The notes beneath the pieces are model-generated. The model was not told the origin of the DNA and did not search any database. It saw only the letters and a list, made by a program, of their open reading frames with translations. From Caenorhabditis remanei (lineage: Eukaryota > Nematoda > Chromadorea > Rhabditida > Rhabditidae), in assembly GCF_010183535.1 (NCBI RefSeq), contig NC_071328.1:6944001-7008000 (forward strand): a DNA stretch of 64,000 nt, written 5' to 3'. The position numbers were made by a program, and so were the translations under genes. Shown one piece after another: positions 35,378-47,087 of this stretch (position 1 is the first letter of the stretch; each line of letters begins with the position of its first letter).

Positions 35378-38300
35378 ATGAATATCTCAAAAATGAATGA
35401 GTTGAAGAGGCAGATCGAGTATGTACTGAGAGGAGATGGTTCAAAATCGAAAACTGCGAAAGATGTGAGTTTTAAAGATAAAAACGAGTTTGTCCCGGAC
35501 AGAACATTAATCATGTGTTCAAAATCAAATTTTATTCTCGAAATATTATCTTTTGTTAATTTTAAAATAATTTAAGTTTTTTCCAGAAAAATATCAATGA
35601 ATTGGTCATTCTTTACGACAAATTTGATCATCATGTTATCGAGAAGGAGTATGTTAACGCATATGGAGGATTATTCGAGCTGACGAAGCATATTTTCAAA
35701 TTAGCCAGAAAAGTAAGTTTTCAAGGATTGTAAAGCAAAAAACTCTAAAGAAAATCCAGATAAGTCTGAATATTGTGCTGAAAACGGATATTTGCAATTT
35801 GAATGTTATTTAAACATCATACTTTGTTTCAGGAATTCGAGGAAAATCAAGAAAAATGGGACCAACTTTCGGAACACGAAAAAACTCAGAAAAAAGAAGG
35901 GCAGAACAAGAAATTAAAAATCCGTTATCCCTTATTCGAATTATGGGTCCGGCATTTGAAAACGTGCCGCCGTACGCATATGGATTATAACACAGTTCCA
36001 TGGATTTCATACTGTTTGACTCTTTTAAAGTTCAAATGGATTCAAAAAGACGAAGGAATGGAAATTGAGATATCGAATCTTCTTATGTTATGTTCGATGG
36101 CATCTTCAATCCAATGGGCGGAGCATTCACATCTGAAAGCATTATGGGACTTCATGTGGTATCGAGTGGAAGATTCAAAATTAGAAGAAAATATTTTGAA
36201 GAACTATGTAGAAATGGCTGTGGAGATGATGAAAAATGTTGATTTTGTGGTTTACGAAGAATCGGCGATCGGAGTGGTCAGAAGAGTAATTGTCACGTTA
36301 AAGAATGCGATGAAAGGAATCGACCAGAAAAAAGAGTGAGTTTTACAATCTAAAAATTCACTAAAATGAATTAAAATTTAATTTTTCAAATCAAAGTTGA
36401 TATTTTTAAGGATTCTTCCAAATTCTTCCAAAAAGTAGAAACCCCTCTGTAACACTCGGAATATTTTAAGAACACGACTTAAAAAAATATTTGTTTATTA
36501 ACTTCCATCAAAATCGTATATAGATCACAAGGTTACAAATTATCAACAGGAAATATTTCTCAAAACTGGAATTGGATAACTGGAAAATTAAGACAACGGT
36601 ATAGAAAATTACAATTGAATGAAGATGGTGAAGTTAGTTGGAACATTTTCTGCATCTGAACTCCGAATCGTATTGTGACATCTTGATCCCTGCGCACTTT
36701 AAATGAATCCACTCCCCGCAGCCAATGCAGAGGCAGGTTCCAGATCGAGCTGCCTTCAAACAGATTGGGCAGTTGTACTTTCTTTCCTCCTTCTTCTCCT
36801 TCTTCGGTTTTTGAGCCACAGAGTTGTGAGAGGACGCCGTCTGGATTTCTTTTTTCATGTGCGTCAGTTTTGATGTACATTCTCTGTTCTTCGCTTGTTG
36901 TCCTTGTTTCTTCGTCGCTTCCTTCTTCTTGATGACGACCTCCTTTTCCGAATCCTCGTTGTTCCGTGATTGGCGAACCTCTCCTTTCCTTGCTTTCTCC
37001 ATCTGTGAGGGATACTCCTCCTCTTCCAGGTCTCTCCAATTCTTCTTCACTGGCTTTGCTCTCTTCTTTGGCAACTCAATTGGAGCCACCACCTCGGCAC
37101 ATCTCCTTCTCTTCACTGGTTTTGCGTCCTCAAAACTTGCGAATCGGTCCCAAACCTCTTTGGCAGCCAAGTAACGCTCTGCAGACTTTTCTGATTGTCT
37201 TCTGAGCATAACGTACTCTGGATCAAGCTCTGGGTTACGCCTCAAATCTGCCACGCATTGACCAATTTCTGATAGATCATCGTCAACTTCGTGCTTGATC
37301 TCTTTCAGAAGATGAGGTGGAAGGATGTGAGTTGCCCGCTTTCGGCGTGGCGGAAGAGTCTCATCAACCTCTTCCAACTCTTCCTTGATTTCTTTTTTCA
37401 ACCAGAAATCAGGAGTTGGGATGATGTTCATTCCAACATCTTCTTGTTTCCCGAACTCATCACAACCGGTTTGGTTGTATTCGGAGTTGTGGAGTTCCTC
37501 CGTTTTGTTGGAGATGATGGACATTTTTGATTATCGATCTGAAAATTATACCTTCAAAGTTTGAATAAATGAAAAAAAACAACAAATAAAGATTTTTATT
37601 TAAATATCTCTAGTTCTTTTCTTTCTATTTTTATATTTAGAAATTCCGAAATCTGGTATAGGGCTGAACAAATGGAGAAGAAGAATAGAAAAGAAGAAAG
37701 AAAAACTCAAATGACAGAAAATGTAGAAAAGAAAGAGTGAATGAGGAAAAATGAATGTGATGTGACTCGCGCATATAGAATCTATATTATGGATACGCGA
37801 CGCGAAGATACAGTACGCAACGCAACGCGACGCGAGAATACGGTAAACGCGAAATTAAAGAGAGGGGTCGATGACCCCGTCATGTATTGTTGCGCTCAGA
37901 GAGTTTATAGCCAACGCGGAATATTGGAAACTCGTACTTATACTCTGGGCATTTGTGCGTTAGCTCAGGCCGATGTTGACAGTGGAGCGCCTTTGCTAGT
38001 TTTCTGGAATGAGACTTGTCTGGAAAAAATGACTATACGGAATCTTATACATACTATATAGGCTACAGGAAGAAAAATTAGTTGATTCTTGCAGATTAGA
38101 AACTATAGAATGTGAATTATATTCTCTTCTTCATGCTTCAAATTCAAAACTGTAGGTGCTGTAGATTGAATTCGAACCCTCAATCTCTGGAATATGAGTG
38201 AACCTGATTGAGTTCACCAACACTTACAAAAATAGTTATTTCTGATAATAAAATTATGAATAACATCTGACTTACAGATGGTCCCAGAAACGAAAGTACT

Positions 38301-41300
38301 CGGTTGTGCTCATCTTGTCATATGTCGTTCGCCGCTGGGGATTGGAAGCACGAGATTTGATTCTACGAGAAGTTTTCGAGCTGACCGATAATATGTTCTC
38401 ACTTATTTCAGTAGAACATAATAATTCGCAATCGAAGGTTCGTTTGAGGAAACAGATCTGCAGGAAATCAGACTTTCAACTTTATTCCAGGTTTGCATGA
38501 TGAAACTTGTGGATGATCTCGTAAAGTTGGCAATGATCGACACAAGCAGAGGACATCGTACCATCTCTGAAAAAACAGAAGAAAATATTCGGAATTTGGT
38601 GAAAGCCGGAATAAATGAATGTTTGAAGTCCATTCTCCGACAGTTCTCACAATCTTCCTCTTTCGTGGTTCTGGAAGAATATATTCGATATGTGGCAAAG
38701 TGGTTTTTGGCTGAAAAAAGGCTCGACTCAGGTGGTGGAATGATGGATGAATCTTTTGAATCAACAAGAAGCGATGAGACGAAGAAGGAACGAAATGAGT
38801 TATCACTGGAAGGTTGGACATCTTTTTCTTTTCATTAAATCTCGGTTTCTTTTTCAGGTCTTATCCATCTTTCTTTCGGTGCCTCCACTCCCACTAAATA
38901 TGCCGCTTGGAACGTAGCTATTCAGATTCTCAATGAAATTCTGAAAAGTCGAAGATGGGATGCTAGAACCGCAGAGAAAATCCTCTCTATTTTGTGGGGA
39001 AAACGAAAATTGTATCAGTCGGAAAATGTTCGAATCTCTTTTTGTTCCTTCCTATCCACATCAATTTCTCAAAATCTTAAATTCGGTGAAAAATCGGTCC
39101 CGTCAATTGATTCGATTCTCAAATATTCTCTATCCCTTATGCCGAATATGATATCACTTCCGAATGCTGCATTGCTGACAGAAAATATTCTGAAGTACTG
39201 TAGTAACCTTGTGCCAAAAGGATCAATTCAATTGATATGGGATACTGTATCAAGGACAAGTCCATCTTCCTTTGAAGTGGTCCGATTGTTGTCAGCGATG
39301 ATTTCATATACAGAGTTTGACGAAAATGGAAGATTTGCAAATGATGAGAATGTAGGACGTTGGAGGTAAGATTGATTTGATAATTCAAAAGTACACTTAT
39401 CGTTTTTAGTCTTCGAAAAGACATCATCGAATGGCTTCTTGTCGATCCAAATGTTCATTGTCACAAATTGATCTATGAGTTATGTCATTATCATCCAATT
39501 TTTTGTTACGAAAGTGAAGAACCGTGTTCAGGTCAGAGACACTAGATATACATAATACCATACAGTTAATCTTTTTTAGACGACGAGCTGCTTCAAACGA
39601 TGAAGTTGTGTAAATTGGTCACGCCTTCGGAGATATCTTCAGAAGTAACAGAACCACCATCTAGAATACATGATGCATACATTCAAGAAATCGTGAACTA
39701 TGCAGATGATAAGCTGAAAAGCCTTCTCTCGGCCGAGGTTACACTTCCTGTATTTTTGTTGAGTTACGAGTTCTCGCGGAAGTTTCCTGATGTATTCTTT
39801 GATTTTGACGTATGAACAAACCTGAAATAATCTAAATCTCTAATGTTTTAAATTTCCAGAGAATATATCAAAGACTTCCTCACATAATGAATGAACTCAA
39901 TTGCAATGAATTTCTTCAATCTGTCAAACATATCTCCGAATGGCCTCAAAACTTGGAACTCCCCATGCAATTCGTCCCTTCCATAGATTGTAAAATGACC
40001 TATTTCCTCAAAAACCTTCATAATCAACTTCTTGATTTGGGAAAATTTGAAGAAAGAGCGAAAGAAATAATCGAAACTCTCGCCGAGCATTCAAAAAAGT
40101 ATCCTAGAATCTGTGAAAAAGTTCAAAAGTCGATGCAAATCAATCGATTTGTTAAGAAATTCATTCTGGAAAACAACGGAGACCCGTATGAAATGACGAG
40201 TAGATACGAGAAGTTCTCGTTTTTGTTATCACATCGTCATTTGTTGGGCACGAGAGAAATAATAATGTAATGGGTGTCTGAATTTTCCGGAATAGTTTTC
40301 AAAAAACATTTTTTAGGTCTCGATCTACGAAACTTCTAGAAGAAGAAGCAATTACAGGAGCTGATCTATTCATATTCGAAAAGTTAACTTCGTCTACTTG
40401 TCTCCGTAACATCACCGGATCTCGTAAACTTGGTGGCTATGAATTAGATGCTCACACTGTCTCAAAATGTGCTGAACATATGGCATTTGATGAACGAAGT
40501 CTCAAAATTTACATGAGATCTCTGAAAAAGTCGCCGTTTCTGGCACAAAATATTGTGAGGACTGTGTTGGAAAATGGAGAAATGTGGCATTTACACGGAA
40601 AAATGTTGAAAAGTGTCATGAAGAATGAGCCATTATTAACGGTAAGTAGATACTGAAAAGTCTATAGTAGACTATACTATTTCAGGTGTGCATCGCTACG
40701 ATTCCTAATATGGTACGGTATCTGAAGATATATCAAGTTCATTTCCGTACTAAACTCAAGGCTGTTCAGTTTTTGTAAGTTTCTCCGTCTGTACGTTTGT
40801 TTGCTGAGAAAACGTTACCAGCTATTTATTGAAGTTTTCATCTGATTCTCTTTCAGAAATCTCGACAAAGATTCCATGACTTCTTGTCAAAAGTATCTAC
40901 TAAAATCCAAACAGAACAGTCATTTCATTACTCCAAACAACCTGACAGCTCTATTTGGATGCGAGAAGAAGATGTGGAAGAGGCTCATTTTTCAGTTTTG
41001 GAAGCTTTTCGAGCAGGAAACTGCACTCGTGTGTGAAAAGTTGCATACATTTGCATCTGAATGTGTTGACCTCGGTCTCAAGCATTTGTTAGTAGAGCTT
41101 CTGAAAGCATTAACAAGTAGCGAATTCTGTCAAAAAGTGATAATGAACAATCACCTCCGAACTGTCTTTGAACTAACTTATCGTTCAATTTTCTTAGTTT
41201 TGACGAAAGATAAGTGCAGGTTTGTTCATATTGGAGCTAGATTGTTACTCATTATATCTTATTTCAGCCCCGAAATCCTGGAACTGTGTGAAGACCATAA

Positions 41301-44300
41301 CCTTCGTTCCGATCTCTTTGAGCATCGAATCAAATGCGTTCCGCCTCACCACGTTGCAGATTTCGAACGATTCCAAATGAAAATATCATTAGCTATTGAA
41401 CATTTCTTTACATTTGGAACTGAATCGGATTCGGTAGATATGATGAATTTCGGATTGATCGAGTTCTACAAACAACTCAACGATAACTTGACAGAAGATG
41501 CGATCAAATCTAATGAAAAAAGAAGTAAGTAAACGAGGAATTCTAAATTCATTTCGGGCAACTTTGTTTCAGCTCATGATTCTAGGTTTTTGAGTGTTAT
41601 CAGTTACTATTTATCATTTGAACCTAGTTTTTTTTCCTTAAAATCCACAATCTCTTCTTCAGATATTTACCTAGTGGATAAACTCTCCACAATATGGCTT
41701 GCACTTCCATCAATGCGTTCTCATATTCGTCCAATCGTTGCAAGATTCAAACATGTTTCACCTGCATGGACTCATTTCCCCCAACCACCACACATCCCAG
41801 CAACTGAAAATACCTTCACATGGAAGCTACGTTTTCATATAACACTGAAAATGATGAAAACGACACAATGGAAATCTGGAGAATTCGCCACATGTATTAT
41901 GTTGTTTTTGACAAGTTTCGATGGATCATATCTGAAAACGAATTTGATCGAAGAACGACAGATAGCAAGATTGAAGAACGAGACGAAACGCAATGTTTTG
42001 TGTATTTTGAGTAAAATTTTGAGACGTGAGACAGCAAAAGAAGCAGGAAAGGAGGATGAATTTGTTATTGAAGAATCATTTTTTGAGGCCATTACAAGAT
42101 CGGCTAGCTTATTCGTAAGTTTTAAGAAATAAGTCAGTAATTTTTTTTTCAATTTTTCAGCCAGATGTTGCTGCTTTCACTGTTCCATTCCTATTCAAAC
42201 TTTGTGTTGATTTCAAACAAAACATTGATTTTGCGACATCGAAGTTGCTTGCTTGTCTGAGAGGAGTGCAACAAGAGGACCAACAAGTTGTATACTGTTT
42301 GGCGGAATGTGTTGATTCGATTGGTTTGAATGCTATTGCCAGATACGAACGAATCGATTTGGAGAGTAACGAATTGGTTTGGAAGGGCCAATTCAGACCT
42401 CAATATTACTTTTTATTGGCTCGACTGTTTTTGAGACATGGATATCGGACACATGCGTTCGCCATCGCAAATATACTATTTGATAGGTATCATTTTCAAC
42501 TTTTTCAACGATACAAAATTTCTAATTTCCAGATTATCCTCTAAAAAGAGAAACGTCATGATGATCAATCGAATCACTCTGAATGGAATTGAAAATTCAG
42601 ATGAATTGATCGAACTTCTCGTAGACATTTACGTTGCTGAAAATAACTCAACAGCACTTTCCTCCCTTCCACCAGGAGTACAAAATCGGCCAGATGTCAG
42701 ACAAGTTATCTATAAAAGTTCAAAAGAATGGAAGAGATTAATCTCTTCAGATCAACTGAATTCCAGAGAATCTACTATCATTCAGTGGATGTGGTAAGGC
42801 GAACTATTTTTAGATTTGAGTTAAACGTTTTTCTTTCCAGTGGCCTTCCATCAAATCCCTCCAAAAACGATAAATATCTGGATTCAATTCTCCGATGCCA
42901 TTTCAATGAATACCCCAAAATTCTAGAATCTCCTCTGAAATTGGTTTATTTCTCACTATTCCATCAAGCAATTGGCACGGAAATTCCATCAGAAATCTCT
43001 GATTATTTCTCAAAAATGGTTCAGAGCCCGACGATTGATGAAATGAGACTTATGATGATTTCAAACAATACAGCGAATTTCGAACCAGAATCCATTGAAG
43101 AACACGTGATTGAGGCGATTCGGAATTTGAGAGAAACTGTTATGTGGAGAGAAAAATCATCAATGGAGCACGTTCATGATGTGAATTTGAATACGAAGAA
43201 GATGGTGAAGTTAGCAGAATTACTCACAGAGAATAATGCATACGATGTAAGTTTTTTAAGACGAAGATCCTGGAGACATAGTTGGCGAAATTCAGCATTT
43301 GTCAGGTTGAAACTTGATCAATCAGTAAACTTCTTTCAGGCAGCAATTCTTCTTCTAAATTCGTGGGAAGAGGAATGTCTCAAGTGGAAAATTCCTACAA
43401 TGATTGATGTCGATATAATCAGAATTTGCAAGGAATATGTGACTTGTCAATCCGGAGATGCAAGAATGGCTGAAATCAATTTACGATCTATGCAACCAAG
43501 TATCGCATCCATGACTGATGTGGCATTGGCTGAATGGACAATAGCTCTCAGTAAGATCACAATTGAGTACCGAAACAATCTCGAAGAAGGAATCCGAATT
43601 CTGGAATTCGGATGCAGGAATTTAGAGAAAAAGAACTCATTGAACGCACGTCTGAAAGTGCTTCTGAAGTTCCACTCCGTTTGTATTGGACAATTGTCCA
43701 AACTCGAGGAATATTTGGAGACAAGAAGTTATCGAATGAAGAAAGAAGTTATCTCTGAATTCGAGAAGCAGTTGGCAGCTCCACGTGTGCAACGTGGCAA
43801 TTCTAGAGACGAAGGATCGAATCGAACGATACAGCGTGTCAGAAAAGAACAACAAATCGAGAAGGCCGATGTGGAGAAAGTAGAGAATTTAGTCTTGTCG
43901 GCAGCACGGAAAGCGGTTTCGTCAGCTTTTCAGGCTCTGTGTAAGATTTTTAAAAGTGTTTTTCTGAAAAAAAAATTACAAGAACTTCATGAAATCTTTA
44001 TTATAATTAATTAAAATTAGAAAATCACAAACTGAGCTTTAAACATATAATAAGACGGGAATCCCTTTATAATCATAGTCTCCACAGTAAGCGTCGGATA
44101 CTGCGTTTTGAATATCACATATTTTTTGTCAGCGCGGGCCTCGATCACTCTTCCAGCTTTAAGAGTTAGTAGAAGTTCGGCGTATTCAACTGAAATACAA
44201 AATTTAGTTACTGTTGCTGGGTGGGTCTCATTTTCCAAACTCAGTTCCACTCACTGTTGTTGAGAAAAGCTCTCTGAGCAGTGTCATAGTAGAAAACTTC

Positions 44301-46840
44301 TATCGTCAGTAATCTCAATTCGTCTCTATTCCTTTGTGCTATGAACTTGTTAATCTTGTTCTGGAACCGAGTTGCAATTTCCATTGGGCTCTTCTTTTTG
44401 TTGTTTTCTCTTAGGAAGTATCCATTTGCGTACATCGCGAGAACTAGCATAAAATATTATTAAAACATGACATTTTTCTAGTAAATCAAAAGAAATTGAG
44501 AAAAAAGTGTGACAAGTCGGAGTCCTTTCGAGGCTGATATGAACAGTGGTTATTCGATTAGGACACTTTCTCTCCACTTTCCGTGGACAGGGGGAGGTAT
44601 TTTATGATTGGGGTTTTATGATTTTATGACATAAAACTTTTTTTCTGAAAAATGAAAACGACAAAAATGACTGATAACAACTAAACAGAAATGAACTGTT
44701 GTCTTTATGTGTACCCGAGTGTATCATATGTTTTTCAGCATGTATAAGTCAACTTGACGATGATCAAGAAGCCATTCGTACCTCTTCTCTTATCATCTTT
44801 CCATTGATTGACGTCATCTACAAATACGAACAAGATCAAGGAGTCGTCAATCTTCTACGTGACCATTCGAAGACTCAACTTCCTTCAAAACTGTGGTTAT
44901 GTGCCACGTCTCACCTCGCTTCGAAATGTTTCTCTCCTGAGAAATCGCCGATCACCAGATACCTTTCTCAAATTCTTTGTCACCTGATCTACGACTATCC
45001 GTATCATGTATTGCATACCATTCTAATGTATGAATACGAAAAGAATGGATCAGAAGTCAGACACTTTTTGAAGCAGATATACAGTGCCAAAACGAATAGA
45101 GAAATGAAAGAAGTCGCAAAGTTGAAGCAAATTGTTGACCTGATGCGGGAGGCTCATTCTGCTTATAGGTGACTTTCATCATTGAATACTTGGAGAATTT
45201 CGGTTTCAAATAGATTAATCGAAATTTATTTCATTCAGAGAACAATCCAGAACAAGTTTGTAATTACTTCAATTTACAGAGAAATCGCCAGTCTTAATGT
45301 CAAAGAAAATGTTCGAATTCAACGAATGGAAGTGAACGGAAAAACAGTTCTCATGTGGCCGAGCGAGTTAAAAATTTTCAAATGTAAACTTCATTTGTTG
45401 CCGATTCCCACGATAACACAAAAGGTACAGTAACCTGGAGCAAAGATGTGATTCATTTGCAAATGTTTGCTAGAAATATAGGCATTTCTGCGAAACAACA
45501 ATATCTCCTCATTTCAGATTGGATGTCCCGGTGACCTCTCCACGACAAATCTGATCACTTGGAAGTCCTGGAAGGACGTTTTCACCATTGCAGATGGTCT
45601 CTCTGCTCCAAAAATTTGGGAAATTCAAGGAAGTGATGGGAAATGGTATAAGACAGTATGGAAGAAGGATGATGTTAGACAAGATGTTTTGGTCGAACAA
45701 ATGTTTGATGTGACGAATAATATGCTTGAAAAGAGAATGTTACGGACATATAATGTAGTGCCGCTCGATACGGAATGTGGAATTATTGAATTTTGTGGAG
45801 GCACTGTTAGTTTGAGTGAGTGAGATCTGAATGTTGAGATCTGAATGATCATATTTCCAGAAGAACTTTTGTGTGGAACGAATCGATTAGGAGGTCTTCA
45901 TCACGAATTCAATCCTAAAGAGCCTGGCGCAATAAAAGTGTCACAACAGATGAGAGAAGTGCAAATGGGCTCAACAGAGGTTCGGCGAGAAATTTTCGTC
46001 GACATTTGTAAGCAATATTCACCAGTTTTTCGGTAAGAATATTTTCTTCAGTTTAAAAGATGAAATAATTCGAAAATGCACTTTCAGACACTTTTTCTAC
46101 ACTAACTTCCCGACTGCTCACATATGGAGAGAGAAAATTATTAATTATCGACAGAGTTTGGCAACGTGGAGTGTTGGTGAGTAGGCATTTAGCAGATTTA
46201 TATAACTTTGAAATGGAAAGAAATGAAACATGTTGTATTTCAGTATGCTACATCGTCGGCCTTGGTGATCGCCACGCATCAAACATTCTATTCGATGAGA
46301 AAGAGTGCACATTTGTGCATATTGATCTAGGTGAGTATAGTATCAGCAAACATAACTGAAATTTCATTCCAATACTTCAGGTATGATTCTCGAATACAGT
46401 AAACGATCACTACCAGTTCCTGAACAAGTTCCATTTCGAATCAGTCGAGATGTTCTCGATCCAATACTGATTGAAGGAATAGAGAATGGACAACTGGCTG
46501 AGGATTGTACTCAAATCATGGAGAAGTTGAAAGAGAATGGAAAAGTAAATTAAATTAATTAAGATCGTTTGTAAAAAAAAACTTTTTCCAGGTGATCCTC
46601 GGTGTCGCCTCTGCTCTCCTTCGTGAAACCATGACGAATTTCCGGGAAGCAGACCAACAAATAGGACGTCCATCCTACATTTCTGAAATGGCCATCGGAC
46701 GTCTTCGAGATAAACTGCGAGGAACGGACGATGGTGTTACGGCTCAATCTTCCAATCTCCAGATTCGACGTCTTCTGAGAGAAGCAACAAATGCTGATAA
46801 TTTGTCGAGAATGTTCTGTGGATGGATGCCGTTTTTGTAA
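35378..46840 (+). CDS. atm-1: ATM-family phosphatidylinositol-3-kinase-like protein kinase
   Basis: ATM kinases are activated by DNA double-strand breaks and phosphorylate checkpoint and repair proteins at SQ/TQ sites. Many short exons, separated mostly by 45-60 bp introns, encode a very large helical-repeat protein followed by FAT, kinase and FATC regions. The kinase core is in the last exons: CYIVGLGDRHASNIL (catalytic loop with D-R-H-x-x-N), FVHIDLGMILEYS (the DxG equivalent) and VPEQVPFRISRDVLDPI. The FATC end reads NLSRMFCGWMPFL before TAA at 46838, the expected GW-containing terminus. Two introns are large and each contains a gene on the opposite strand: 36336-38277 (1942 bp) and 43941-44738 (798 bp). 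Joins across both were checked and keep frame (KKE|WSQKRKYS, QAL|SCISQLDDD). The start is uncertain: 35378 or 35393 are in-frame ATGs, and the open frame extends further upstream. Confidence 0.9.
36634..37524 (-). CDS. PHD-finger protein nested in an atm-1 intron
   Basis: A single uninterrupted 296-residue frame runs antisense to and wholly inside the large atm-1 intron. The C-terminus is a PHD-type zinc finger: CPIC, then CIGC, WIHLKC and FRCRKC, which give the Cys4-His-Cys3 ligand order. This suggests reading of histone tails in the nucleus. The rest is basic and acidic low-complexity sequence with nuclear-localisation-like runs (PPRRKRATHILP, PVKRRRCAE, PKKRAKPVKK) and a Lys/Glu-rich linker. 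There are no introns, unusual for its neighbours, which fits a retroposed or recently gained gene. It could be a chromatin adaptor; no specific ortholog is recognised. The GC-richer block at 37760-38010 lies on its 5' side. Confidence 0.85.
   Translation of the reverse strand: MSIISNKTEELHNSEYNQTGCDEFGKQEDVGMNIIPTPDFWLKKEIKEELEEVDETLPPRRKRATHILPPHLLKEIKHEVDDDLSEIGQCVADLRRNPELDPEYVMLRRQSEKSAERYLAAKEVWDRFASFEDAKPVKRRRCAEVVAPIELPKKRAKPVKKNWRDLEEEEYPSQMEKARKGEVRQSRNNEDSEKEVVIKKKEATKKQGQQAKNRECTSKLTHMKKEIQTASSHNSVAQKPKKEKKEERKYNCPICLKAARSGTCLCIGCGEWIHLKCAGIKMSQYDSEFRCRKCSN
37760..38010. repeat. CGCGACGCG-rich block in the atm-1 intron
   Basis: The block is GC-richer than its surroundings, with reiterated ACGCGACGCG-like units at 37796-37830 and a short hairpin GGGGTCGATGACCCC. 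It lies 5' of the nested PHD gene, inside the same atm-1 intron. It may be promoter sequence of the nested gene or a repeat remnant. No protein match is evident. Confidence 0.4.
44017..44450 (-). CDS. small NTF2-like protein nested in an atm-1 intron
   Basis: Two exons on the minus strand (44450 down to about 44251, then 44190 to 44017) lie inside the 798-bp atm-1 intron. The join is N-N-I-E-Y with GTGAG and TTTCAG splice sites, giving about 125 residues ending FKAQFVIF. The start MLVLAMYANGYF is mildly hydrophobic and could be a short signal sequence. The sequence SPMEIATRFQNKINKFIAQRN plus alternating beta-like strands resembles the small NTF2-like domain proteins abundant in Caenorhabditis. 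This assignment is tentative. An AATAAA signal lies shortly after the stop on the minus strand (near 43997). Confidence 0.65.
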
Positions 46841-47087
46841 TCTTTTGTTTTCGATTTCAGATATTTTCAGTTTTAACCTCCCCAGTGTACAATTGTTATA
46901 CCTCTTTTTTTCTTTTTTTTTTGCCCCGTTTTCATCCGATCTTATCAGTGTAATCACTTTTCCGGGTTTTTACCATACCAATCTGTTGAATGTTTTCCCT
47001 CAAGATTTCCTAAAAGTGGTTCTTTTTAGTTGCATTATATCATTATATCCAGCATTCATAATTCATTTGATGAAACGTTTATATAGT

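Noticed and set aside
38150..38185. TTCGAACC resembling a tRNA T-loop (minus strand)
   Set aside because: The flanking bases cannot form a T-stem or acceptor stem. No other tRNA candidate was found in the window.
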